A stretch of DNA of 9,864 nucleotides from assembly GCA_012523655.1 (NCBI GenBank), contig JAAYTV010000557.1, forward strand, positions 1-9,864. The letters are read 5' to 3'. Shown in pieces: positions 1 to 6,795 of this stretch; position 1 is the first letter of the stretch; each line of letters starts with the position of its first letter. The notes beneath the pieces are model-generated. The model saw only the letters and a list, made by a program, of their open reading frames with translations, was not told the origin of the DNA and searched no databases. The position numbers were made by a program, and so were the translations under genes. The stretch is from a bacterium. GTDB taxonomy: Bacteria; Zhuqueibacterota; Zhuqueibacteria; Residuimicrobiales; Residuimicrobiaceae.

Positions 1-2063
1 AGCAGATAGGGATCTTCACCCCAGCGCAGCTCTGTCCGCTCATCGATGGGAAAAACATATTTATCGACGCGATAGCCCGCCGGCCCGCTGCGCTCGCCCA
101 GAATGTCCGGCAGGGGAATCAGATCGATGCGATGGCAGTTGGACATGGGCCAATCGATCAGATCCAGAGGATAGCGCTGCAATGTGGAAACCGCATCGGC
201 AAAACTCGAGGCCGGCGGCGTGAGGTCCATCTCGCCCCAGTGATCGCGGCGGACCTTGCCGAGGCAGCAGGCTGCGTAAATAAAGTTCGCCCACGGAGAT
301 CGTTCGTATTGCTCCATCAGCCAGTGGCGATGGATGGCGTGATAAAACATGCTGAGCAATTTTTCGTCGGTTTCATAGCGAATGAGATGGTAATAATTCA
401 TGAAGGCCATTTTATCATCGCCCTGGCCAAAGGTTCCGGGTCCGGCCAGATCTCTGGGCTGGGTCATACCGTTCATGGCATAGCCGTGTTTCCAGGCGAG
501 CTCCAGATAGGCTTGCCGATATTTAGAATCGCCGGTGATATGGTGGGCCACAGAGAGATAGGTGAGAGCGGCGAAGGACCGGAGCCCGCGTTCAACAACC
601 CAGGCTTCGTTTCGATTCAGGTCATCGGGAGACAGATAGCCCCAGCGGGTCGGTTGGCCGTCATAGTCGACCAGATGGTAACCGTGGTCTATGAGGTGGT
701 CGGTGATGCGCCGCACAACCGCCCTCACCGGTGCACGGTCTGCCTCCGTTTTGCAGACATGATCAAAGTAGAGCGCATAACCGAAATAATGGCCGTCCAG
801 TTCATCGGCGCTTCCATCGCACAGCCAGTACCATTTGCCCGATTTGTCCACAGGCCAGCGGGGTTGGATGATTTTCCACCGTGCGTCCCGCTTTTGCCGG
901 CGAAGGTCATAGGATAGATCATATTTCAGGTTGGGATCCGGTTCGGTCGTCGGGATGACTGATCGTGCGATGAAGCCGCTGGGCGCTGGATGGGAGCCGC
1001 CCTGAGTCACCTCACTAAGGAAAGCGAGGCCGTGAAACGCCCGCTCAGCCTCCTGTTTTAGCTGGGCCCGGCCTGTGGCCGCGTAGCCCAGGCTGACCGC
1101 ACCGAGATAAAGTCCCATTCGCTGACCGTCGTTGTCCGAGTGCACCACTTTGGCGGTGCTTTTATCGCCAGGCACACTGAGCTCTGCGGGATCGATATAA
1201 CCCAGGGAGGTGCGGCGATGATATTTTTCTAGTTCCTGTTCAAAGAAAGCGGCTTTTTTCGTTAGGGTCATGGGCTGGTGCGCGATGCAGGAGACGCCGG
1301 CTGTGGTGGCCAGCCAGACATCGCCTTTAGTGTCGATCGCCAGGTCGCGAACATGATTGTCAAGCAGCCAGCGCCGGCCCTGTCGGAACATCCAGGCGCC
1401 GTCGCGGTAGTGCACCGCGCCGTTGCGGGTGCCCAACCACAGGCCTTTCGGTCCAGAAGCCATACAAGTGAAGTCGTTGAAGGGCAGTCCATCCGCACCG
1501 GTAAAAAGTTTCCAAGCGTCTTTGGACAGGCGACAGCCGACGCCCTGCGGCGCTGCGAACCAGAGAAGGCCGGCGGCGTCATAGCAGACAGCGCGGACGT
1601 CGATCGGCGCCCAGCGGACCTGGCCCTGCCGGACCAGCGCCAAACGCCACTGCTGTCCAGTGCCGAGATACAGACCGCTGTCCGCTGCGATCGCCCATTC
1701 GCCAGACTGTTCCGCTGCGGCGCGAATGTGTATCTCTGTGCCGGCCAGTTGCTGCAGGCGTGTGAGCTGTTGCGGGTTAAGCGTTGGACGCGGAGATTTG
1801 GCCGATGGCGCGGGCGTCTCCATCAGCCAGCGTTGGCCGTTGAAAACAGCTGTGCCGCGGGCTGTCACCGCGCATGGACGGCCCTGCCGGTCTATGTACA
1901 GCTGCGATACATCATTGTCCGGCAGACCCTGTTCGGTGGTATAGGAGTGATGAACCTGCTGCTCAAAGAGAGGGACGATGATCGGCAGTCCATCGATGGG
2001 CGTGAGACTGTGCGCAGTGGGGACGCACAGGCACAACAACGTGGTGACGCCTCTTGCCTTCAT
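1..2063 (-). CDS. Reg_prop-type beta-propeller protein with helical C-terminal domain (3' end off window)
   Basis: An open frame of 687 complete codons runs from an ATG at 2063 off the left edge, so the C-terminus is missing. The start has AGGA upstream (complement of about 2070-2073) at a good distance. A weak signal peptide is possible (first 20 residues, TTLLCLCVP core). Residues 40-265 hold repeated propeller-like strands of the two-component-regulator propeller type: YTTEQGLPDNDVSQLYIDRQG at 41-61, a second repeat around GADGLPFNDFTCMASGPKGLW at 189-209, then WLGTRNGAVHYRDG and DTKGDVWLATTAGV. From about 270 the protein becomes a helical domain with HSDNDGQRMGLYLGAVSLGY (308-327), a W-C-DGSADELDGHYFGY block (413-429) and many Trp, Tyr and His residues, as in alpha/alpha-barrel folds. 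No histidine kinase part is visible, so it is probably an exported sensor-like or carbohydrate-related protein. The exact role is unknown. It is GC-rich, unlike its right-hand neighbours. Confidence 0.85.
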   Translation of the reverse strand, partial: MKARGVTTLLCLCVPTAHSLTPIDGLPIIVPLFEQQVHHSYTTEQGLPDNDVSQLYIDRQGRPCAVTARGTAVFNGQRWLMETPAPSAKSPRPTLNPQQLTRLQQLAGTEIHIRAAAEQSGEWAIAADSGLYLGTGQQWRLALVRQGQVRWAPIDVRAVCYDAAGLLWFAAPQGVGCRLSKDAWKLFTGADGLPFNDFTCMASGPKGLWLGTRNGAVHYRDGAWMFRQGRRWLLDNHVRDLAIDTKGDVWLATTAGVSCIAHQPMTLTKKAAFFEQELEKYHRRTSLGYIDPAELSVPGDKSTAKVVHSDNDGQRMGLYLGAVSLGYAATGRAQLKQEAERAFHGLAFLSEVTQGGSHPAPSGFIARSVIPTTEPDPNLKYDLSYDLRRQKRDARWKIIQPRWPVDKSGKWYWLCDGSADELDGHYFGYALYFDHVCKTEADRAPVRAVVRRITDHLIDHGYHLVDYDGQPTRWGYLSPDDLNRNEAWVVERGLRSFAALTYLSVAHHITGDSKYRQAYLELAWKHGYAMNGMTQPRDLAGPGTFGQGDDKMAFMNYYHLIRYETDEKLLSMFYHAIHRHWLMEQYERSPWANFIYAACCLGKVRRDHWGEMDLTPPASSFADAVSTLQRYPLDLIDWPMSNCHRIDLIPLPDILGERSGPAGYRVDKYVFPIDERTELRWGEDPYL

Positions 2064-2588
2064 GTCGGTTTCCTCATGTATCGTTGAGTGTACATCGATC
2101 GAGTCTGTTGCCCATCGCGGAGCATAACCGATGCCGCGGTGGTTGAGTGAGTGGTGAGTGCCTCTTATTTTAAGTAATCTGTATTTGGAGAAACTAATAT
2201 AGTAACATATCCTTCAGTATTTTCCGCGAGATATCTTTAACTCTTCATCATTGAATGTGTTGGCCTAACATCCTGGCTCTACGAGGCAGCCGTCCGGTAC
2301 CGGCCCGAAGCCCCGATGAATGCTCTATTAATCTCGCTGCAACAATCCGCCCGGCTGCTCTTTTCATGATCGAAGCAAGCAACCCAAAGTAAAGCAGACA
2401 AATGAAACCGGCCCGCCGTGGCCGCCCCCTCAGCAGCCATGTTGTTATACGATCCATGAGTTGAACTATCAAATGTGATATTGAAAATGATTGCAGTGGT
2501 ACAGAAAATTTCCGCATGTAAGGAAGCGCGTCGCTATCAAAAGCGCTGTCATTAGAGAAGTGTCACACGTGTTCAGCAGACACGGTCG
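2064..2588. other. Intergenic region without a convincing gene
   Basis: This 525-base gap separates the propeller gene from the FGE-like gene. The part from about 2150 to 2260 is very AT-rich (TATT, TAATATAG, TAACATAT) and could hold the minus-strand promoter of the propeller gene, but I could not fix -35 and -10 boxes. GAGTG is repeated three times at about 2144-2160. The 2263-2450 part is GC-richer and forms an imperfect inverted repeat, listed separately. An 89-codon minus-strand frame crosses that repeat but has no Shine-Dalgarno and looks non-coding. No terminator with a T-tract was seen after the FGE-like gene. Confidence 0.6.
2263..2450. repeat. Long imperfect inverted repeat with integron-core-like ends
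   Basis: The left arm (2266-2286, starting TAACATCCTGGCT and ending GAGG) pairs with the right arm (2428-2447, starting CCTC and ending AGCCATGTTGTTA). TAACA, TGGCT and GAGG pair fully, with a few mismatches and one or two extra bases between them. The outer ends read GCCTAAC (2263-2269) and GTTATAC (2444-2450). On the minus strand the 3' end reads GTTAGGC, which fits the attC R' consensus GTTRRRY. The opposite core, GTATAAC, is one base off RYYYAAC. The roughly 140-base centre is GC-rich and only partly pairs. It could be a long or decayed attC site, or an unrelated palindromic element. Confidence 0.35.
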
Positions 2589-4202
2589 CTATTCCGATAG
2601 TATCACCTGCATAACAATCCTGAAACCCAAATCTTTACGGTAAGTCATGGGAGCGGCATAACTCCTGGCAAAAACCTGCAGGAAAAAGGGATGGGTAAAA
2701 CTGCTCCCACCTCTTATAATGCGCGAAGCACCTCTCAGGCAGAGAGGATTATTGAGGTCATCCACATAGGTATCCGTCAATAAAGAATCCTGTGGATCAC
2801 AATAATCAGCACACCATTCCATCACATTGCCGGTCATATCAACCAGTCCCAGTTCATTCTCTCTTTTAGAACCAACATCAGTAATTTCTTTCGTCTTCCA
2901 CTGAGCGATCTCGTCAAGTTGATATCCCCCTGAATAGGGGTAACCTGTTTCTCCAGGTTCAAAATATGATTTCCTACCCCCGCGGGAAGCATATTCCCAT
3001 TCCGCCTCAGTGGGAAGACGCCACCTTTGACCGGTCTTCCGGCTGAGCCAGGCTGTATATTCCATCGCGCCGAACCAACTTACATGAATCACCGGATAAC
3101 GGTTCCAATGCCAATTTTTAATCATAAACCCGCTGTCGGTTTTTACAATACCCCTCTCTGATGAATCCGCCATTTGAATGATCCTCTCTCCGGAATACGG
3201 TCCCGACTTCACGGTATCACTTTGATAATCATTTAAGAAATTCAAAAATTCATGGTTTGTGACCTCTGTCTGGCTCATGTAGAAATCATCTACAGTGACA
3301 AAATGGGTGGGGCAGTCTTTAACAGCTTTTTTATATGGGGCATTATTTCCCAGCAAGTCCCCCATCACAAACATTCCACCCTGGACCATCACCATTCGAA
3401 TCTCTAAATGATCCACATGAATGGTTGTATCCGGTTTAAATGCCGGTATCGTTAATATGATCTTCCCTGTATCCGGGACGGTCACATATTTCCCCCATAA
3501 AATTTTTTTACCATCAAATAACCTTACCAAATGTTTGCCGGGAGTGACATACGTGATGACATGACCATTACGGAACCAGTCTGTGACCAGATGCTGATCT
3601 AGATATAATTTCCCGAATGGAATTGGCTCAACTGTGCGGATAGCGATTTGTGGACGGATTAAATCTCTTTGCTTACCGGCTTCTTTTGAATAAAACAAAT
3701 TCATCAGGATTGTTCTCAGCTTACTCTCCAAGTCATCGCGTGCGCTTTTCATAGCCTGCTCATATGATCCGGCTTCATTGGGCGGATAACCGCTCAAAAT
3801 ACCCCGATACAGAACACCGAGGTGATTATGCTTTATCTTTATTCTTGCACCAATAACTTTTGCGGCAAATTGAGGATTCTGGGAAGATCGGGGTAAAGGA
3901 ATGAATCGCGGTTTAGCCTTTTCATAATAATTACCAATGATATTCTCCATGCAAATGAATTCGATAGTGCCATCATAAGCCTCTGACTCATTCACCACTG
4001 TCTTGTAGGGATAAATGCGATTGTTCAATCTCTCAATAATGCATTCGGCTGGGTTATATTCCTGAAATGATCCCTTCACGAGAAAAACCGGATAACGGGC
4101 GAGCACTTCTTTTTCATTGTGTGACAGCTCACGTTGCGCCCAAAGAGGGGCGGATATTTTTAGAAGGGATAAAGAAAAAAGAATGAGTATATTCTTTCTC
4201 AT
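2589..4202 (-). CDS. Exported PEGA / formylglycine-generating-enzyme-like (SUMF1 family) protein
   Basis: The protein has 537 residues. It starts at ATG 4202 with AAAGG 8 bases upstream. A signal peptide is clear: basic MRK, then a hydrophobic stretch to about residue 19, with likely cleavage after PLWA (residue 22). Residues 25-180 are a region I do not recognise. Residues 190-253 look like a PEGA domain (GKLYLDQHLV, then GKHLVRLFDGKKIL). Residues 268-533 are an FGE-sulfatase domain: MVMVQGGMFVMGD (270-282), FYMSQTEVTNHEF (307-319), WRLPTEAEWEYASRGG (394-409), LGLVDMTGNVMEWCADY (451-467), RGGSSF and GFRIV at the end. True sulfatase-activating FGEs carry two catalytic cysteines in the C-terminal part, around the RGGS segment. 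Here that stretch (497-516) has none, so formylglycine synthesis is unlikely. A structural or binding role in the periplasm or at the surface, as proposed for GldK-like relatives, is more plausible. The gene is AT-rich compared with the flanking clusters, which suggests acquisition. Confidence 0.92.
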   Translation of the reverse strand: MRKNILILFSLSLLKISAPLWAQRELSHNEKEVLARYPVFLVKGSFQEYNPAECIIERLNNRIYPYKTVVNESEAYDGTIEFICMENIIGNYYEKAKPRFIPLPRSSQNPQFAAKVIGARIKIKHNHLGVLYRGILSGYPPNEAGSYEQAMKSARDDLESKLRTILMNLFYSKEAGKQRDLIRPQIAIRTVEPIPFGKLYLDQHLVTDWFRNGHVITYVTPGKHLVRLFDGKKILWGKYVTVPDTGKIILTIPAFKPDTTIHVDHLEIRMVMVQGGMFVMGDLLGNNAPYKKAVKDCPTHFVTVDDFYMSQTEVTNHEFLNFLNDYQSDTVKSGPYSGERIIQMADSSERGIVKTDSGFMIKNWHWNRYPVIHVSWFGAMEYTAWLSRKTGQRWRLPTEAEWEYASRGGRKSYFEPGETGYPYSGGYQLDEIAQWKTKEITDVGSKRENELGLVDMTGNVMEWCADYCDPQDSLLTDTYVDDLNNPLCLRGASRIIRGGSSFTHPFFLQVFARSYAAPMTYRKDLGFRIVMQVILSE

Positions 4203-4371
4203 GATAATCGCCTTTGTAAAGCAGATAATGTTAAAATGTTATCTACTATATAGATGTTTTAAACGGTTGGCATTTTCAGTTTTTCACCATCCAAGGCATT
4301 CATCAATGTCTTTGCCCCAATGTTTCCTATTGGACAGATCCTGCAAAGCGTTACATAAAATCTGATTCTGT
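4203..4371. promoter_or_regulatory. AT-rich upstream region of the FGE-like gene with small palindromes
   Basis: This gap should hold the promoter of the FGE-like gene. On the minus strand, ATCTA-TATAG-TAGAT (complement of 4241-4255) is a 5-base inverted repeat that includes a TATAGT -10-like string. It is followed by a tandem TAACATT/TAACATT motif ending about 20 bases before the start codon. I could not identify a matching -35 box, so both the promoter and any operator role are inferred. Confidence 0.3.
4306..4356. repeat. Nested hairpin downstream of the broken ORF
   Basis: CTTTGC (4310-4315) pairs with GCAAAG (4343-4348). Inside this, CCAAT (4317-4321) pairs with ATTGG (4329-4333) around a 7-base loop. 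Outside it, ATGT (4306-4309) can pair with ACAT (4353-4356) across a 4-base bulge. There is no T-tract on either side, so it is not a standard intrinsic terminator. It lacks attC core sequences, so it is not a clear recombination site either. It sits just after the broken ORF on the minus strand. Confidence 0.4.
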
Positions 4372-4785
4372 TCAAATTTTAAAGCGTGATAAACACCTTT
4401 TTATTATAACCCGAGACAAACTATCAATAATTTCATCAAATCGAGAATGGGATTTATCGTTCAGAATCAAATTTGCTGGATCTTTCAAATCTTCAAGTGA
4501 TTTTAATATTTGGCGAACAATTTCAGGAAGCTTGTTAAAAGCATAATTGCACTTATCACGTTTATCTAATTGCATTGCTAATACAGTGCCATTAATTACT
4601 CGACGACATTCTTCAGCAACGTTTAAAAAGTTTGAAAACGTTGGAATGTGTCTTTGATACTGTCAAAGGCACTTGTTATATTCCGTTGTTCTTAAATAAT
4701 ATAATGCAACAAAAACACTCTAAAAGCCAATTAAGGCCGTTAAAAGTAAATTGAATATGGGTTCAGAAGCTGGGTCTATAATCAT
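4372..4785 (-). pseudogene. Small N-terminally anchored protein gene broken by two in-frame stops
   Basis: One frame of 137 codons reads from ATG 4785 (GAGGAAA just upstream) to TGA at 4372-4374, interrupted by TAG at 4720-4722 (codon 22) and TGA at 4663-4665 (codon 41). On both sides of each stop the frame keeps coding-like composition and no frameshift is needed. The N-terminus (residues 10-36, IFNLLLTALIGF then SVFVALYYLR) would form one membrane helix if codon 22 were restored. The rest is a helical soluble part (CRRVINGTVLA, KLPEIVRQILKSLEDLKD). I do not recognise the family. The ORF begins 38 bases after the attC-like site of the CPBP cassette, which suggests a decayed second cassette or the disrupted target. 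The 67-codon tail from 4575 could still be translated, but it has no clear Shine-Dalgarno. Two different stop types argue against recoding. Confidence 0.6.
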
Positions 4786-4816
4786 AATTTCCTCAAGTTC
4801 GCAATATTCTTATACT

Positions 4817-4886
4817 GGCCAACGTTTGGCTTCAGGCACGTTGCGAAGCGCAGCGGAGCAACGTCGCCTGCAACCCGGTGTTAGCC
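4817..4886 (-). other. attC-like integron recombination site
   Basis: On the minus strand the 70 bases start with GGCTAAC (4886-4880) and end with GTTGGCC (4823-4817). These pair over all seven positions with one G-T wobble. Inside, the 5' arm segments GGGTT, CAGGC and ACGTTGC face GCAACGT, GCCTG and AAGCC on the 3' arm. Single extra G bases lie between the 5' segments, so they bulge out on one side. A 13-base loop closes the hairpin. Bulged bases on one arm, an unpaired spacer near the core sites and a length of 70 fit integron attC (59-base element) architecture. The cores differ from GTTRRRY and RYYYAAC at one symmetrical position (GTTGGCC, GGCTAAC). The site begins 5 bases after the second of the two tandem stops of the CPBP gene. 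Confidence 0.65.
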
Positions 4887-5877
4887 GCCGCTCACTATCG
4901 CTGTACCCAGACGATGGCATAGGAGAAAAAGATGACAACATCTGGCAAGAAATGGATGAACCATGGCCAGAAGAGCCCCTTCGTTTCCAGCATGCTTTTT
5001 CCCAGAAGCCATGCCAGGAAACCCGTCATCAGAAATCCGATCAAGCCGGGAGGTGAGCCATACAGAACATGTGCCAATCCAAAGAAGGCAACGTTGATCA
5101 AGAGCGCATGGTTCTTGCCAATGACTTGAGGTAGTGTGGAGAGCAGTGTGGCGCGAAAGTACATCTCTTCGTTAAAGGCGTTGATTGCTGAAAAGAGCAA
5201 AACCGCTGGGAGCCATAGAGCCGCTCTTAGAAGCAAATCCGGCGACGGACTTGAGGCAAGCAATGTCGGAACCGCGACAAGCAAAGCGGCGGCCAGCGCA
5301 AAGACCCATCCGAATTGCCGCCACGATTCTCCCTGACGGATGCCCAGCCAGCGGATTGGTTCAATGGGTGCGTCGGTTTGGCCCCTCACGAGGAAGAACT
5401 CGCTCCTGCGGCGTTTTACGGTCCATAGCGCGGCGATGACCACCAGCGTCACCGCTATATCACGAACATAGGGCCTCAGGTATCCAAGCAAAAAGGATTG
5501 TTCTGTATCACTGACGAGACCCTGCCACCAAGCGAGAGTCCTTACCCACTCTGAGGCTGCCAACGCTGCGTAAAAAACGAGCATGACAAAGGCAAAGGAT
5601 AGTAATGGGCGAATTGTCTTCCAGAGAAAACAAAGCGCAAAGAATAAAACGAGAAAACCCACCTTGGCCACAAACAACCAGCCAGGGACTTGCCCCAAGA
5701 CCGCATCGCAAATGATGTCCGGCAAATCTGAGACCAGAAGGATTGATGACCAGGCGGACCAGATCAATAATCGTTTCTGGCTTGGGTTTTCAAAAAGTAC
5801 ATCTTCATTCATGCGCACGCCCTCCTTTTACTCCATTTATTGAGAATCGAGAATACCATATGTTCTGGGCGGCTAAC
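4823..5877 (-). mobile_element. Integron-type gene cassette carrying a CPBP protease gene
   Basis: Read on the minus strand, the unit opens with GTTAGCCGCC at 5877-5868, carries one gene, and ends in the attC-like hairpin. The sequence next to the gene's stop is GGCGGCTAAC (4889-4880), a perfect 10-base inverted repeat of the opening. Cassettes recombine between G and TT of the R' core. A free circle of this unit would therefore carry GGCTAAC and GTTAGCC, which are exactly complementary, while the integrated copy has GTTGGCC from whatever lies downstream. That is what is seen. Upstream of 5877 there is only the PhzF tail, with no attC or attI, so the unit may sit at a secondary site. No integrase gene is in the window. 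Confidence 0.58.
4895..5812 (-). CDS. CPBP-family intramembrane protease (Abi / CAAX protease-like)
   Basis: The protein is an integral-membrane protein of 305 residues. The start is ATG 5812, chosen because AAGGAGGG lies 7 bases upstream. A GTG two codons earlier sits too close to that site. Hydrophobic segments lie at about 16-36, 45-65, 70-88, 115-132, 166-187, 195-211, 236-250, 256-271 and 282-303. The three CPBP motifs are present in order: EExxxR as E215-E216-R220, FxxxH as F244-H248, and HxxxD as H287-D291. These are the metal-binding and catalytic residues of the Rce1-like glutamic protease fold. Family members process prenylated or signalling proteins or confer bacteriocin immunity; the substrate here is unknown. 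The gene ends with tandem stops (TAG, TGA) only a few bases before the attC-like site, and it seems to be cassette cargo rather than part of the PhzF operon. Confidence 0.9.
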   Translation of the reverse strand: MNEDVLFENPSQKRLLIWSAWSSILLVSDLPDIICDAVLGQVPGWLFVAKVGFLVLFFALCFLWKTIRPLLSFAFVMLVFYAALAASEWVRTLAWWQGLVSDTEQSFLLGYLRPYVRDIAVTLVVIAALWTVKRRRSEFFLVRGQTDAPIEPIRWLGIRQGESWRQFGWVFALAAALLVAVPTLLASSPSPDLLLRAALWLPAVLLFSAINAFNEEMYFRATLLSTLPQVIGKNHALLINVAFFGLAHVLYGSPPGLIGFLMTGFLAWLLGKSMLETKGLFWPWFIHFLPDVVIFFSYAIVWVQR

Positions 5878-5884
5878 CTGTTGA

Positions 5885-6670
5885 TTAAATAGTAATAGCC
5901 CCCTGTAAATACAAGGCGGCTTCGCCGCGGATTTTAACCCGCTCGCCGGCTTCCTGGCACCAAAGCTCTCCGCCACGTCGGGAAATTTGCAACGCATACA
6001 ATTCTTTTTTATTGAGAACCGCGGACCAATAGGGCGTCAGAACGCAGTGCGCCGAGCCGGTTACCGGATCTTCGGCCACACCGACGGCCGGGCCAAAGAA
6101 GCGGGAGACAAAGTCGCTCCGGCGTCCCGGCGCGGTGATGATGATCCCCCGCCAGGCCAGGGTGGTCAAGGCGGCGAAATCGGGCCGAGCCTGAAGCACC
6201 GCCTCCTCATCTTCCAGCCGGACCAACAGATCTTCCGCTGAATCCAGCACTTGTTTGGCTGCAACGCCCAGCATGGCATCGAGCCCAACCGGCGGCGAGG
6301 TCGGCCGGGCCGGCCGCGCCGGAAAATCCAATTCGAGCATATCATCGCGCCGGCTCACCCGCAGCTGGCCGCTCTCCCGGGTTTGAAAGCAGATCGTATC
6401 CTCGGTCCATCCACGGCAGGTAAACAGGACAAAAGCGGAGGCTAGAGTGGCGTGACCGCAGAGCGCAACTTCCGTGGTGGGTGTGAACCAGCGAAGATCA
6501 AAGCGATTCCCGTTGTGCACGAGAAAGGCGGTCTCAGACAAATTGTTCTCCGCTGCAATGGATTGCAGCAACGCGTCATCGATCCATTCATCCAAAAGGC
6601 AGACCGCAGCCGGATTGCCGGAAAACACCGACGAGGTGAAAGCGTCCACATGGTACAAAGGTATCTTCAT
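5885..6670 (-). CDS. PhzF-family isomerase
   Basis: The protein has 261 residues, normal for the family. I chose ATG 6670 (MKIPLYHVDAF) because PhzF proteins begin with this strand. The frame is open 33 codons further upstream, but that sequence is unlike the family. The AAAAGAG ribosome site is weak. Family signatures are SGNPAAV (17-23), NLSETAF (43-49) with the catalytic glutamate at E46, CGHAT (71-75), and DPVTGSAH (201-208), whose aspartate matches the conserved acid of PhzF. The fold is a two-domain diaminopimelate-epimerase-like protein that performs proton shuttling or isomerisation; the substrate cannot be read from sequence. It lies 125 bases after the ammonia-lyase gene on the same strand, so the two may act on related aromatic metabolites. 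The stop is 8 bases before the cassette boundary at 5877. Confidence 0.93.
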   Translation of the reverse strand: MKIPLYHVDAFTSSVFSGNPAAVCLLDEWIDDALLQSIAAENNLSETAFLVHNGNRFDLRWFTPTTEVALCGHATLASAFVLFTCRGWTEDTICFQTRESGQLRVSRRDDMLELDFPARPARPTSPPVGLDAMLGVAAKQVLDSAEDLLVRLEDEEAVLQARPDFAALTTLAWRGIIITAPGRRSDFVSRFFGPAVGVAEDPVTGSAHCVLTPYWSAVLNKKELYALQISRRGGELWCQEAGERVKIRGEAALYLQGAITI

Positions 6671-6795
6671 TTTTTTCTCTTTTCTGTTTATGAACAAGGC
6701 TGAAGAGCGTCGCACGTTTATGCGCCATGGCCGGGGCGTGGATCCGCTCAGGGTGTTCACGCTTACCATACGCGAATCACCGCCGTGCTCGCAGC

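Noticed and set aside
132..917. Long plus-strand open frame
   Set aside because: It is antisense to the propeller/helical gene, whose minus-strand translation has clear domain motifs. The plus translation has no recognisable motif.
1278..2087. Long plus-strand open frame
   Set aside because: It lies antisense to the propeller repeats; GC-rich codon composition keeps the opposite frame open.
2248..2517. Minus-strand 89-codon frame
   Set aside because: It has no Shine-Dalgarno, an Arg-rich low-information translation, and crosses the inverted repeat at 2263-2450.
2589..2700. CRISPR array, tRNA or rRNA in the window
   Set aside because: I saw no regularly spaced repeats, cloverleaf-like segments or rRNA motifs here or elsewhere in the window.
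4306..4356. Second attC site closing the broken-ORF cassette
   Set aside because: No GTTRRRY or RYYYAAC core flanks the hairpin and the bulges do not follow the attC pattern.
4663..4722. Readthrough or selenocysteine recoding of the broken ORF
   Set aside because: Two different stop codons (TAG and TGA) would both need recoding, and other genes here end normally with TAG or TGA.
6671..6769. Upstream extension of the PhzF gene
   Set aside because: The extra 33 residues do not resemble the family N-terminus, which begins at MKIPLYHVDAF.
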